DNA from: Kutzneria buriramensis
Lineage (GTDB): Bacteria > Actinomycetota > Actinomycetes > Mycobacteriales > Pseudonocardiaceae
Direction of reading: 5' to 3'
DNA: 64,000 nt
Assembly: GCF_003387475.1 (NCBI RefSeq)
Contig: NZ_QUNO01000001.1
Span: forward strand, 372,001 to 436,000
In this document: piece by piece, positions 8,374 to 16,233 of the stretch
Layout: each line of letters opens with the position of its first letter
Numbering within the stretch: position 1 is the stretch's first letter
The notes under the pieces: generated by a model
Seen by the model: the letters and a program-made list of their open reading frames with translations, nothing else
Databases searched by the model: none
What the model was told of the DNA's origin: nothing
Program-made: the position numbers and the translations under genes

Positions 8374-9342
8374 TCAGATGAGATCCGCCGCCAGTTCGGC
8401 GGCCTCGCGGGCGGAGCCCCAGGACAGGGTCACGCCGAGGCTGCCGTGGCCGTAGCAGTGCACGATGGGCCGGCCGGCGATCTCGCGCACCTCCAGCCGG
8501 ATGGGGTTGCGTTCGGGGCGTAGGCCGACGCGGTGCTCGAGGATCGGGGCGCCCGCCAGCCGTGGTTCGACGGCGGCGCAGCGGTCGAGGATGCCCTCGG
8601 CGATGACGGCGTCGGGTTCGAGCCGCCAGTCGCCCACCGTGGACACGCCGCCGAGCACGACCTGGTCGCCGTGCGGGAAGTAGCTGGTGGACTCGGCCGC
8701 GGTGGTGATCTCGACGAAGAACTCCTCGACGCCGGGATTGGCGACGACGACGAGCTGGCCGCGGGCGGCTCGCACGGTCAGATCGGGCACGAGCCGGCGC
8801 GCGCCGACGCCGCTGCAATTGACCAGGACCGGCGCCTCGTCGACAGCCTCGCTCAGCCGCGTGACGGACCTGATGTCCAGGCGTCCGCCGGCGGCGGTCA
8901 GGCGGCCGGTGAGGTAGCCGAGGTAGCGCGGCATGTCGATCAGCGGCACGCGTCCCCACTGACCGCTGACGAAGCCCGGCGGCAGCTCGCCGCGGCCGCA
9001 GTCGACGAGTCCGGGAACCATCGTGACCTGCGGTGGCAGATTGCTCAGCGGCAGCGGCGTTCGACTGGCCATCCGGCCGCGGGTGAGGCGCACGCCGGTG
9101 GCCGGATCGCGGGCCAGGTCGGTGAATTCGGCCAGGCTGCGGCGGCTCCAGCGCAGCACCTCGTCGGCGGGTTCGGCGAATGCGGGGCCCCACATCGCGC
9201 CGGCCATCGCCGAGGTGGTCTGCCGCGGCAGGTCGGTGCTCATCACCCTGGTGCGCACGCCGGCCTCGGCCAGGCATACCGCGGTGGTCAGGCCGATCAC
9301 GCCGGCCCCGATGACGAGCACGTCGTCACTCACGCTCGTCAC
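8374..9342 (-). CDS. D-amino-acid oxidase family FAD-dependent oxidoreductase
   Basis: Protein of 322 residues. It begins with the FAD-binding motif VLVIGAGVIGLTTAVCLAEAG and ends with HCYGHGSLGVTLSWGSA, the signature region of D-amino-acid oxidases. An internal GLRPERNPIRLE segment has the Arg expected to bind the substrate carboxylate. It would oxidise D-amino acids to 2-oxo acids with release of hydrogen peroxide and ammonia. A GTG at 9342 and another at 9333 are both possible starts; neither has a strong ribosome-binding site. No amino-acid racemase or transporter lies next to it. Confidence 0.88.
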   Translation of the reverse strand: MTSVSDDVLVIGAGVIGLTTAVCLAEAGVRTRVMSTDLPRQTTSAMAGAMWGPAFAEPADEVLRWSRRSLAEFTDLARDPATGVRLTRGRMASRTPLPLSNLPPQVTMVPGLVDCGRGELPPGFVSGQWGRVPLIDMPRYLGYLTGRLTAAGGRLDIRSVTRLSEAVDEAPVLVNCSGVGARRLVPDLTVRAARGQLVVVANPGVEEFFVEITTAAESTSYFPHGDQVVLGGVSTVGDWRLEPDAVIAEGILDRCAAVEPRLAGAPILEHRVGLRPERNPIRLEVREIAGRPIVHCYGHGSLGVTLSWGSAREAAELAADLI

Positions 9343-9405
9343 GGTAGGGCATCGGGCAGCGAATACCGAGTCCGAAAGGGACAGTGGCGGCTACGATTCG
9401 CGGAC

Positions 9406-9852
9406 ATGTCCCAGCCAAGCGCACCCCCGCAGTTCCCGATCCTGATCTCGACCATGAACGACGTCCCCGGCTGCCGGGTCACGCACGTGTTCGGCGAGGT
9501 CTTCGGCCTCACGGTCCGCAGCCGCGCCATCGGCGTCAACTTCATGGCCGGCATCAAGTCGCTGGGCGGCGGCGAGGTGACCCAGTACACCCAGATGCTG
9601 TCCGACTCGCGCAACGAGGCGCTCGGCCGGCTCTGCCAGCAGGCAATGGGCTACGGCGCGAACGCCGTGCTGGCCATGCGCTTCGACTGCAACGAGATCG
9701 CCCAGACGATGAGCGAGGTGGCGGCCTACGGCACCGCCGTCTACATCGTGCCGATCGACCAGCCGCCGCAGCAGCAGCACGCCGCGCAGGCCCACCAAGC
9801 CCCGCAGCAACAGCAGCAGTACGCGCCCCAGCAGCAACAGCAGCAGCGCTGA
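9406..9852 (+). CDS. YbjQ/UPF0145-like heavy-metal-binding-domain protein with poly-Gln tail
   Basis: Protein of 148 residues. Residues 10-115 match the YbjQ family: ILISTMNDVPGCRVTHVFGEVFGLTVRSR, then the helix with LGRLCQQAMGYGANAVLAMRFD. Family members are usually about 105 residues. Here about 35 extra residues form a Gln/Pro/Ala-rich tail with runs of CAG/CAA codons. The ATG at 9406 was chosen for the match to the family N-terminus. The domain forms oligomeric rings in structures of relatives, but no molecular role is established. Confidence 0.82.
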   Translation: MSQPSAPPQFPILISTMNDVPGCRVTHVFGEVFGLTVRSRAIGVNFMAGIKSLGGGEVTQYTQMLSDSRNEALGRLCQQAMGYGANAVLAMRFDCNEIAQTMSEVAAYGTAVYIVPIDQPPQQQHAAQAHQAPQQQQQYAPQQQQQQR

Positions 9853-9858
9853 CCCGAG

Positions 9859-9886
9859 TGGGCCGGCCTGTCGGCGGGCCGGCCCA
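9859..9886. terminator. Bidirectional hairpin between convergent genes
   Basis: TGGGCCGGCC (9859-9868) pairs with GGCCGGCCCA (9877-9886) across an 8-nt loop. It fills the 40-nt gap between two converging stop codons, so it can serve both transcripts. Confidence 0.65.
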
Positions 9887-9892
9887 GCACGG

Positions 9893-10792
9893 TCAGGAGG
9901 AGCGGCGGCGGTAGGCGAGCCCGGCGGCTACGGCGCCGGCGAGGGCACCGGCGCCCAGGACAGTGGGGACGCCGATGCGGGCGGCCTTGCGGCCCGTGCG
10001 GAAGTCGCGGATCTCCCAGCCACGGCGGCGGGCCAGCTCCCGCAGCCCGGGGTCGGGGTTGACGGCCACGGCGGTGCCGGCCGTCGACAGCATCGGCACG
10101 TCGTTGATCGAGTCCGAGTACGCCGTGCAGCGCCGCAGATCCAGGCCCTCCTTGGCGGCCAGCGCTCGCACGGCGTGGGCCTTCGCCTTGCCGTGCAACA
10201 GATCGCCGACGAGCCGACCGGTGTACACGCCGTCCTTGCTCTCGGCGACGGTGCCCAGCGCGCCGGTCAGACCGAGCCGCCGGGCGATGATCGACGCCAG
10301 CTCGACCGGCGTCGCGGTGACCAGCCAGACGCGCTGCCCGGCGTCCTGGTGCATCTGCGCCAGCGCCCGGGTGCCGGACCAGATCTTGGCGGCCATCAGC
10401 TCGTCGTAGATCTCCTCACCGAGATCGACCAGCTCCTGCACGCTGCGGCCGGCGACGAAGCCCAGCGCCTGCTCGCGGCTGGCCCGCACGCTGTCCGGGT
10501 TCTCCTTGCCGCCGAGCCGGAACCGCAGCTGCCGCCAGGCAAAGCCGGCCAGGTCGGCGGTGGTGAAGTACTTCCGGCTGGCCAGGCCGCGGGCGAAGTG
10601 GAAGATCGACGCGCCCATCATCATGGTGTTGTCCACGTCGAAGAACGCGGCCGCGGTCAGGTCCGGCGGCACCGCGAGGGCGGCCTCCAGGTCGGCGGCG
10701 GCCGCCACGGCGGCGTCGGCCGAGGCCTCGCCGGCCAGCTCGGCCATCCGCTCGAGTTCGGCGTGCTCCGCCCCGTCACGCCAGCGTGGCAC
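9893..10792 (-). CDS. HAD-IB family phosphatase (SerB-like, Rv0505c-like)
   Basis: Protein of 299 residues. HAD motifs are complete: [11 protein letters not shown] (DxDxT nucleophile and acid/base), LVTATP, a conserved Lys before motif IV (HGKAKAHAV) and [13 protein letters not shown]-terminal hydrophobic helix followed by Arg residues suggests membrane attachment. GTG at 10792 is preceded by GGGAGG on the minus strand. The gene neighbours the BldN-like sigma factor, as the corresponding phosphatase does in Streptomyces. Phosphoserine phosphatase activity is possible, but the substrate is not proven by sequence. Confidence 0.85.
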   Translation of the reverse strand: MPRWRDGAEHAELERMAELAGEASADAAVAAAADLEAALAVPPDLTAAAFFDVDNTMMMGASIFHFARGLASRKYFTTADLAGFAWRQLRFRLGGKENPDSVRASREQALGFVAGRSVQELVDLGEEIYDELMAAKIWSGTRALAQMHQDAGQRVWLVTATPVELASIIARRLGLTGALGTVAESKDGVYTGRLVGDLLHGKAKAHAVRALAAKEGLDLRRCTAYSDSINDVPMLSTAGTAVAVNPDPGLRELARRRGWEIRDFRTGRKAARIGVPTVLGAGALAGAVAAGLAYRRRSS

Positions 10793-10842
10793 CGCGCCTC
10801 CCGGTCCGTTCCTGCCGGTCTCTCATCGTGCAAGGGTAGCGA

Positions 10843-11865
10843 TCAACCACCGAGGACAATGCTCGGCAGTCCGGGCAGCAGCGGAGGCAGGCTGCCCAGC
10901 GGCACGGGGAGGGGGACGGTCACGCCGGTGGGCTTGCCGCCGGTCGTGGGTGGCGGCGAAGTCTTGGTCCCGGTCGTCGCGGGCGCCGTCGTGGGTGTGG
11001 TGAACGTGACGGTCGGCGTCGTGGTGACGGTGGTCGCCGCACCGGCCCCCGTGGTGCCGTTCACCAACGCGGACTCGCCGGGGCGGGTCGTCGGCGTCGG
11101 AGCCCCGCCACCGCCCTGCGAGGCCGGCGGCCGCGTCGCGCAGGCCCCGGTCGCCGGCAGCGCGCCGATGTCATCCGCGGTGCCGGAGGTGATCGTGTAG
11201 CAGTTGAGCCGGCCGATCAGCGCCTCGGACCGGTCGGTGATGGCGGTCAGCAGTTCGGCGCTGGTGTCGGCGCGCTGGGGCAGCGACGGCCGCAGCGTCT
11301 TGAGCCGCTGTGCCTGGGACTTGGCCCAGTCGCGCAGGTAGGTCAGGCCGGAGCCGTCGCCGTTGGTGCTGAGCACGGTGAGCAGCCGCGAGCCGGCGGC
11401 GGCGTCGGTGTCGAAGTCGGTGAGCGCGGTCAGGTACGAGCCGATGGGCGTGTTGCCGCGGGCGGCCATGCCCTCGATCTCGTCGATCCGCGCGGTGGCG
11501 AAATCGAGGTGCTTGCGGGCCTTGGCGGCGTCGTCGAAGGCCAGGCCGAAGGACGCCGACTCGGCGGTGCGCTTGATCGCGTACAGCGGGTCGCCGGGCA
11601 GCGCGTCGCGGCTGAGCAGCAGGCTCATCGCGCCCAGGGACAGGATCAGGCACAGCGCGGCGGCCATGGCCACCATCAGCCGGCCGGGCGCGGTGGACCG
11701 GCTGGCTAAGCTCCGGACGTTGCCGCCGGCCTCGGCCGGCGCGCTGAAGTCCATGGTCTTGAACTCGGCGAGCACCCGCAGCCGCATGCGCTCCCGCTCG
11801 CGCGGGGTCGGCGCCAACGCGTCGGCCGAGCGCCGCAGCAGATCTGCGACGCGTTCGTGCTCCAT
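10843..11865 (-). CDS. RsbN-like single-pass membrane anti-sigma factor (DUF5667-type)
   Basis: Protein of 340 residues. A short cytoplasmic helical region (residues 1-60) leads to one membrane helix (about 63-84). A DALPGDPLYAIKRTAE...AFDDAAKARKHLDFATARIDEIEGM region typical of DUF5667 follows, then a Thr/Pro-rich extracytoplasmic tail. In Streptomyces the gene in this position encodes RsbN, which holds sigma-BldN at the membrane through its N-terminal domain; I transfer that role by synteny and architecture. The ATG at 11865 is preferred over one at 11925 because GAGGTGGAG precedes it at good spacing. It is read after the sigma factor gene on the same strand. Confidence 0.75.
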   Translation of the reverse strand: MEHERVADLLRRSADALAPTPRERERMRLRVLAEFKTMDFSAPAEAGGNVRSLASRSTAPGRLMVAMAAALCLILSLGAMSLLLSRDALPGDPLYAIKRTAESASFGLAFDDAAKARKHLDFATARIDEIEGMAARGNTPIGSYLTALTDFDTDAAAGSRLLTVLSTNGDGSGLTYLRDWAKSQAQRLKTLRPSLPQRADTSAELLTAITDRSEALIGRLNCYTITSGTADDIGALPATGACATRPPASQGGGGAPTPTTRPGESALVNGTTGAGAATTVTTTPTVTFTTPTTAPATTGTKTSPPPTTGGKPTGVTVPLPVPLGSLPPLLPGLPSIVLGG

Positions 11866-11965
11866 CCGGGTCTCCACCTCACCACCTGTTCGTTCCCATT
11901 CGAGGAAACGACGGCGGCACTGCATCGGTTACGCGTAAGAGCATCGCGTCAGCATTCGAATACAG

Positions 11966-12568
11966 CTAGCGCAGTTCGGCCGGCAGCAGTTGGGCCAGCC
12001 GGCGTACCGCGCGATGCTGCAAAGCCTTGATCGCGCCCTCGTTTCGGCCCATCTGCTCGGCCGTCTCGGCCACCGACAGGCCCTGTAGGAAGCGCAACAC
12101 GATGCACTCCCGTTGGTCGTCGTTGAGCTCGCTCACGCAGCGCAACAACTCGCTCGTGGTCGCCTCGTCCAGCACGGCCTGCTCGGGACCGGCCGTGACC
12201 TGGCGATTGTCGTCCAGTTCGGCAGTGGTGATCTCCAATCGGTACCGGCTGGACTTGACGTGGTCGAGCACGAGGTTGCGGGCGATGGTGACGAACCAGG
12301 CCCCGACGTCGCGTCCCTGGTAACTCACCGTGGTGATCCGTCGCAGCGCGCGCAGGAACGTCTCGGAGGTGACGTCCTCGGCCAGCGTGCGGTCGCCGAC
12401 CCGGAACAGCACGTAACGGAAGACCTGGTCCACGTAGCGGTCGTAGAGCAGGCCGAACGCCGCCACGTCACCGCGCTGCGCCTTGTCCACGAGCTGCCAC
12501 GCCTCGGCGTGCTCGTCGGCGGTCACGGGTGCGCCACTGGGCTGTTTGGAGCGGGCAGGGCTGCTCAT
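11966..12568 (-). CDS. bldN: BldN-like ECF RNA polymerase sigma factor
   Basis: Sigma-70 family ECF factor of 200 residues. Region 2 reads FGLLYDRYVDQVFRYVLFRVGDRTLAEDVTSETF. Region 4 reads LNDDQRECIVLRFLQGLSVAETAEQMGRNEGAIKALQHRAVRRL. The long N-terminal extension known for Streptomyces BldN is absent. In Streptomyces BldN drives chaplin and rodlin genes for aerial growth and is held by RsbN. Gene order here (phosphatase, rsbN, bldN, then hem genes) supports orthology. The regulon in this organism is unknown. A GGGAGG lies about 13 nt before the ATG, a little far. Confidence 0.82.
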   Translation of the reverse strand: MSSPARSKQPSGAPVTADEHAEAWQLVDKAQRGDVAAFGLLYDRYVDQVFRYVLFRVGDRTLAEDVTSETFLRALRRITTVSYQGRDVGAWFVTIARNLVLDHVKSSRYRLEITTAELDDNRQVTAGPEQAVLDEATTSELLRCVSELNDDQRECIVLRFLQGLSVAETAEQMGRNEGAIKALQHRAVRRLAQLLPAELR

Positions 12569-12618
12569 AGGTCCAGCAGCACCTCCCTTGGTCGGCGTAG
12601 CGGCAGCATACGTGTTGT

Positions 12619-12630
12619 TACTTGCAAGTA
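12619..12630. promoter_or_regulatory. Perfect 12-bp palindrome upstream of the bldN-like gene
   Basis: TACTTGCAAGTA lies about 50 bp upstream of the sigma factor start and about 105 bp upstream of the divergent acyl-CoA synthetase. It could bind a dimeric regulator of either gene. No known operator was matched, and chance occurrence is possible. Confidence 0.3.
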
Positions 12631-12735
12631 GGTAGCGCTCACGGGCGGACCCTGGTGAGACGGCGACACCAGGTCCTGCGTGACGCCGGACCAGCGTGAC
12701 AAAATCCTGCGATCGGCTCGATGGGGAGGTCTCGT

Positions 12736-14220
12736 ATGCCCGGTGCCAGCAACGTGGCGGATCTGGTCCGGACCGCCGCCGTCCGTGGTCCCGATCACCC
12801 CGCGTTCATCGACGCGGCCACGGGGGACACGCTGACCTGGGCCGAGGTGGACGGCGCGACCGACGTCGAGGCCCGCCGGCTGCGCGACGCCGGTCTGCAA
12901 CCCGGCGACCGGGTCGCGGTGCGGCTGCCCACGTCGGCGGAGTTCGCGGTGGCCGTGTTCGGCACGCTGCGCGCCGGCGGCGTCGTGGTGCCCGTGAGCA
13001 CCGGCGGCCCCACCCGTGAGCTGACCCGAGTCCTGGACGACAGCGGCGCCACTCTGCTCGTGGGCGACGGCGAAGGCGCGTCCGTGACGACGCTGTCCGC
13101 GCCGGTGCTGCGCGTCGATGGCGGCCTCACCGGCGAGTCGGTGCGCGGCGGCGAGGACGTGGCGGTGCTCGCGTACACGTCGGGTACCTCCGGTGTGCCG
13201 CGCGGGGCGATGCTCTCGCACCGCGCGTTGCTGGCGAACGTGGCGCAGTGCGCGGCGCTGCGTCCGGCGCCGGTCACCGCCGCCGACCGCGTGCTCCTCG
13301 CCTTGCCGCTGTTCCACTCCTACGGGCTTGGACCAGGACTGTTCCAGGTCGCGGCCGCCGGCGCGACCGCTGTTCTGCTGCAACGTTTCGACGCGGAGGC
13401 AGCAGTTGACGCAATCGAGCAGCACCGGGTGACGACGTTGGTCGGCGTGCCGCCGATGTACCAGGCGCTGCTGCACGTCGACCCGGCGCGGCTGCGTGAC
13501 GCCCTGATCACGGTGCGTCTGCTCACCTCGGGCGCCGCGCCGCTGAGCGCGTCGCTGCTGGCGGCGGTGCAGAAGGCGACGAGCCTGCCGGTGTTCGAGG
13601 GCTACGGCCTGACCGAGACGGCCCCGGTGCTGACGTCCACGCTGGTCGGCGGGCAGGTGAAGCCCGGATCGGTGGGCCGCCCGCTGCCGGGCGTCGAGAT
13701 GCGGCTGGTGGACACCGACGGCCAGCCCTTCGCCGACGACGAGGACTTCGTGCTGCCCGACGACGACGCCGGCCTGGTGTCGGTGCGGGGCGAGAACCTG
13801 TTCAGCGGCTACTGGCCCGACGGCGCGCACGGCCCGGACGCCGAGGGCTGGTTCCGCACCGGCGACGTCGGCTACTTCGACGCCGAGGGCGACCTGCACC
13901 TGGTCGACCGGGCCGGCGACCTCATCATCGTGAACGGCTTCAACGTCTACCCGCACGAGGTGGAGCGGGTGCTGGCCGAACTGCCGGCGGTGGTCGAGGC
14001 CGCGGTGGTGGGCGTGCCCAGCGAGACGACCGGCGAGGCCGTGAAGGCCGTGTTGGTGCTGGGGCCGGGCGCGGAACTCACGGCGGACGACGTGGTGGCG
14101 CACTGCGCGGAGCGGCTGGCGAAGTTCAAGGTGCCGGTGACCGTGGAGTTCACCGAGGTGCTGCCGCACTCTCCGACCGGCAAGCTGGTTCGCAGCCGGC
14201 TGCGGCTGCCGCAGGCGTAG
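12736..14220 (+). CDS. AMP-binding long-chain acyl-CoA synthetase
   Basis: ANL-superfamily ligase of 494 residues. Motifs are the phosphate loop AYTSGTSGVPRGAML, FHSYGLGPGL, FEGYGLTETAPVL, the hinge region WFRTGDVGYFDAEGDLHLVDRAGDLIIVNGFNVYPHEVE and the catalytic Lys near the C-terminus (SPTGKLVRSRL). It activates a carboxylic acid, probably a fatty acid, to the acyl-adenylate and then the CoA thioester. GGGGAGG precedes the ATG at 12736, so an ATG at 12721 is less likely. A glutaredoxin-like gene follows 9 nt after the stop. Confidence 0.88.
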   Translation: MPGASNVADLVRTAAVRGPDHPAFIDAATGDTLTWAEVDGATDVEARRLRDAGLQPGDRVAVRLPTSAEFAVAVFGTLRAGGVVVPVSTGGPTRELTRVLDDSGATLLVGDGEGASVTTLSAPVLRVDGGLTGESVRGGEDVAVLAYTSGTSGVPRGAMLSHRALLANVAQCAALRPAPVTAADRVLLALPLFHSYGLGPGLFQVAAAGATAVLLQRFDAEAAVDAIEQHRVTTLVGVPPMYQALLHVDPARLRDALITVRLLTSGAAPLSASLLAAVQKATSLPVFEGYGLTETAPVLTSTLVGGQVKPGSVGRPLPGVEMRLVDTDGQPFADDEDFVLPDDDAGLVSVRGENLFSGYWPDGAHGPDAEGWFRTGDVGYFDAEGDLHLVDRAGDLIIVNGFNVYPHEVERVLAELPAVVEAAVVGVPSETTGEAVKAVLVLGPGAELTADDVVAHCAERLAKFKVPVTVEFTEVLPHSPTGKLVRSRLRLPQA

Positions 14221-14229
14221 GTTGACGCC

Positions 14230-14469
14230 GTGAGCCACACCGTGACCGTGATGACGAGGGTCGGCTGCGACCACTGCGTGCAGGCCGAGTCGGACGTCCG
14301 GCGCATCTGCGACGAGCTGGGCGTGTCGTGGGCGGCGCGGGACGTGGACACCGATCCGGAGCTGCGCGCCGAGTACGGCGACCGGGTGCCGGTGATCCTC
14401 GTCGACGGCCGCGAGCACGGCTACTGGAAGGTCGAGGAGCCGCGCCTGCGGGCGGCGCTGGCGGGCTGA
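14230..14469 (+). CDS. Glutaredoxin-like thiol-disulfide protein (Rv0508-like)
   Basis: Protein of 79 residues with a thioredoxin fold. The redox motif is Cys13-Asp-His-Cys16, and a cis-Pro segment RVPVILVDGREHGYWKVEEPRL follows. Small actinobacterial proteins of this type occur upstream of hemA, as Rv0508 does. The function is a presumed low-molecular-weight-thiol-linked disulfide reductase. GTG 14230 lies 9 nt after the ligase stop and the next gene starts 1 nt after this stop, so the three genes look like an operon. Confidence 0.85.
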   Translation: MSHTVTVMTRVGCDHCVQAESDVRRICDELGVSWAARDVDTDPELRAEYGDRVPVILVDGREHGYWKVEEPRLRAALAG

Positions 14470-14470
14470 C

Positions 14471-14914
14471 GTGCGCGAGGGCGCGCTCCGGCGCAGGTGC
14501 CGGCGGCTGCTGCGGGACCTTGACGTGCGGCCGCCCCTGGACGTGCGCGACCTGTGCGACCGGCTGGCGGCCAGCCGGGGCCGGCCGATCCGGCTGGTGC
14601 CGTATCCGATCGAGGTGCCGGGCCCGTTCGGGCTGTGGTTCGCCACCGACGGCGCGGATTTCATCGTCTACCAGCAGGAGACGACCCGCCCGCACCAGGA
14701 CCACATCATCCTGCACGAGCTCGGGCACATGATCGCCGATCATCCCAGCGACGAGGGCTCGACCGCGAACGTGGCCCGCCGCACCTGCTACGACTCCGAG
14801 CACGAGCGGGAGGCGGAGCTGATCGCGACGATCATCCTGGAGTGGGCCAGTGTGCTGGACAAGGTGCACAACCGGCTCGGCGACTCGCTCTCGCACCACT
14901 ACGGGTGGTTGTGA
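14471..14914 (+). CDS. ImmA/IrrE-type zinc metallopeptidase domain protein
   Basis: Protein of 147 residues with a clear HELGH motif (residues 82-86), the HExxH zinc site of the ImmA/IrrE (DUF955) family. A downstream acidic helix SEHEREAELIATIILEW can supply the third ligand. Family members cleave XRE-type repressors in mobile elements or stress responses. No XRE-type helix-turn-helix partner lies beside it, so any target is encoded elsewhere. The GTG start follows the glutaredoxin stop after 1 nt. The protease role is inferred. Confidence 0.75.
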   Translation: MREGALRRRCRRLLRDLDVRPPLDVRDLCDRLAASRGRPIRLVPYPIEVPGPFGLWFATDGADFIVYQQETTRPHQDHIILHELGHMIADHPSDEGSTANVARRTCYDSEHEREAELIATIILEWASVLDKVHNRLGDSLSHHYGWL

Positions 14915-14930
14915 CCCTCCTCTTCACGCA

Positions 14931-14942
14931 ATCGCAAGCGAT
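14931..14942. promoter_or_regulatory. Inverted repeat upstream of the P450 gene
   Basis: ATCGC-AA-GCGAT, a perfect 12-bp dyad, ends about 30 bp before the P450 start codon. It is a candidate operator; the spacing would place it in the promoter of a short-leader transcript. Confidence 0.3.
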
Positions 14943-14972
14943 GAAGGCCGGTTCAGTGCTTACGTTGTCGGC

Positions 14973-16187
14973 ATGACCCGCGAGATGTTCACCGAGCAGT
15001 ACTTCGCGCACGTGCACGAGTTCATGGCCACCGCCCGCGCCGAGGAGCCGGTGTTCCGCGTGCGCCAGGTGAGCGGCGTCCCGACCTGGGTGGTCACCCG
15101 CTACGACGAGGTGCGGGCGCTGCTCACCGACGACCGGCTGAGCAAGGACTCCGTCCGACTCGGCGAGATCCTGCGGGCGCGCCTGGCCGAGGCCGGTCAC
15201 GAGCCGCGGGTGAGCGCCCTGTTCGGCCGGAACATGCTGATGGCCGATCCGCCGGACCACACGCGGCTGCGGCTGCTGCTGGCCAAGGAGTTCACCGCCC
15301 GGCGGATCGCCCAGCTACGGCCGTTCATCGAGCGGCTGACCGACGAGCTGCTGACCGCGGCCGCCGCCCAGGACGGCCCGGTGGACCTGGCCGACGGGTT
15401 CGCCGTCGCGCTGCCGGCGCTGGTGATCAGCGAGCTGCTCGGGGTCCCGGGCGAGGACCGCCACCGGTTCCAGGGCTGGACCGGCGCGCTGCTGTCCGGG
15501 GATCCGGAGCGGATCACTCCCGCGAACGACGCCATCCAGGCGTACCTCAAGGAGCTGATCAAGGCCAAGTCCGAGCGGCCGGGCGAGGATCTGCTGTCCG
15601 CCATGACGACGGCCAGCGAGCAGGGCGACCGGCTGTCGGCGGACGAGCTGGTGTCGATGGCGGCCCTGCTGCTGGTCGCCGGCCACGAGACGACGGCCAA
15701 CCTGATCAGCGCCGGCATCCGGCGGCTGCTCACCGAGCCGGGCCTGGCCGACGCGGTGCTGGCCGACCCGGCCCCGGTGGTGGAGGAGCTGCTTCGGGTG
15801 GACTCGCCGGTGATGCTGGCGACCACGCGGTTCACCACGGAGGACGTCGAGGTCGGCGGCGTGACTATTCCCGCCGGGGAGCTGGTGGCGCTGGCGATCG
15901 GGTCGGCCAACCGGGACGAGGCGCGGTTCGAGCACGGCGACGAGTTCGACCTGGACCGTGGCGCCCGCGGGCACATCGCGTTCGGGCACGGCCTGCACCA
16001 CTGCCTCGGCGCGCCGCTGGCCCGGCTGGAGGGCGACATCGCGCTGACCGCGCTGGCCCGGCAGTTCCCGCAGGCGCGGCTGGCGGTGCCGGCGGCGGAG
16101 CTGACCCACCGCCGGGTGCCGATCATGAACGGCTTCGCGGCAATGCCCGTTCTGCTGGGCGCGCGGACGGTCGTCACGAATTCGTAA
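14973..16187 (+). CDS. Cytochrome P450
   Basis: Class I bacterial P450 of 404 residues. The I-helix oxygen-binding motif is AGHETT (236-241). The ExxR pair is in VVEELLRVDSP. The heme loop FGHGLHHCLGAPLAR has the thiolate Cys at 344. Overall appearance is closest to CYP105/CYP107-type macrolide and xenobiotic hydroxylases. It needs ferredoxin and a reductase, neither of which is encoded nearby. A short inverted repeat lies in its promoter region. No biosynthetic cluster surrounds it, so the substrate cannot be inferred. Confidence 0.92.
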   Translation: MTREMFTEQYFAHVHEFMATARAEEPVFRVRQVSGVPTWVVTRYDEVRALLTDDRLSKDSVRLGEILRARLAEAGHEPRVSALFGRNMLMADPPDHTRLRLLLAKEFTARRIAQLRPFIERLTDELLTAAAAQDGPVDLADGFAVALPALVISELLGVPGEDRHRFQGWTGALLSGDPERITPANDAIQAYLKELIKAKSERPGEDLLSAMTTASEQGDRLSADELVSMAALLLVAGHETTANLISAGIRRLLTEPGLADAVLADPAPVVEELLRVDSPVMLATTRFTTEDVEVGGVTIPAGELVALAIGSANRDEARFEHGDEFDLDRGARGHIAFGHGLHHCLGAPLARLEGDIALTALARQFPQARLAVPAAELTHRRVPIMNGFAAMPVLLGARTVVTNS

Positions 16188-16233
16188 GCACCGGCGGCTT
16201 GAACCTTCCGCCGCCGTGGAACGAATCTGAAGT

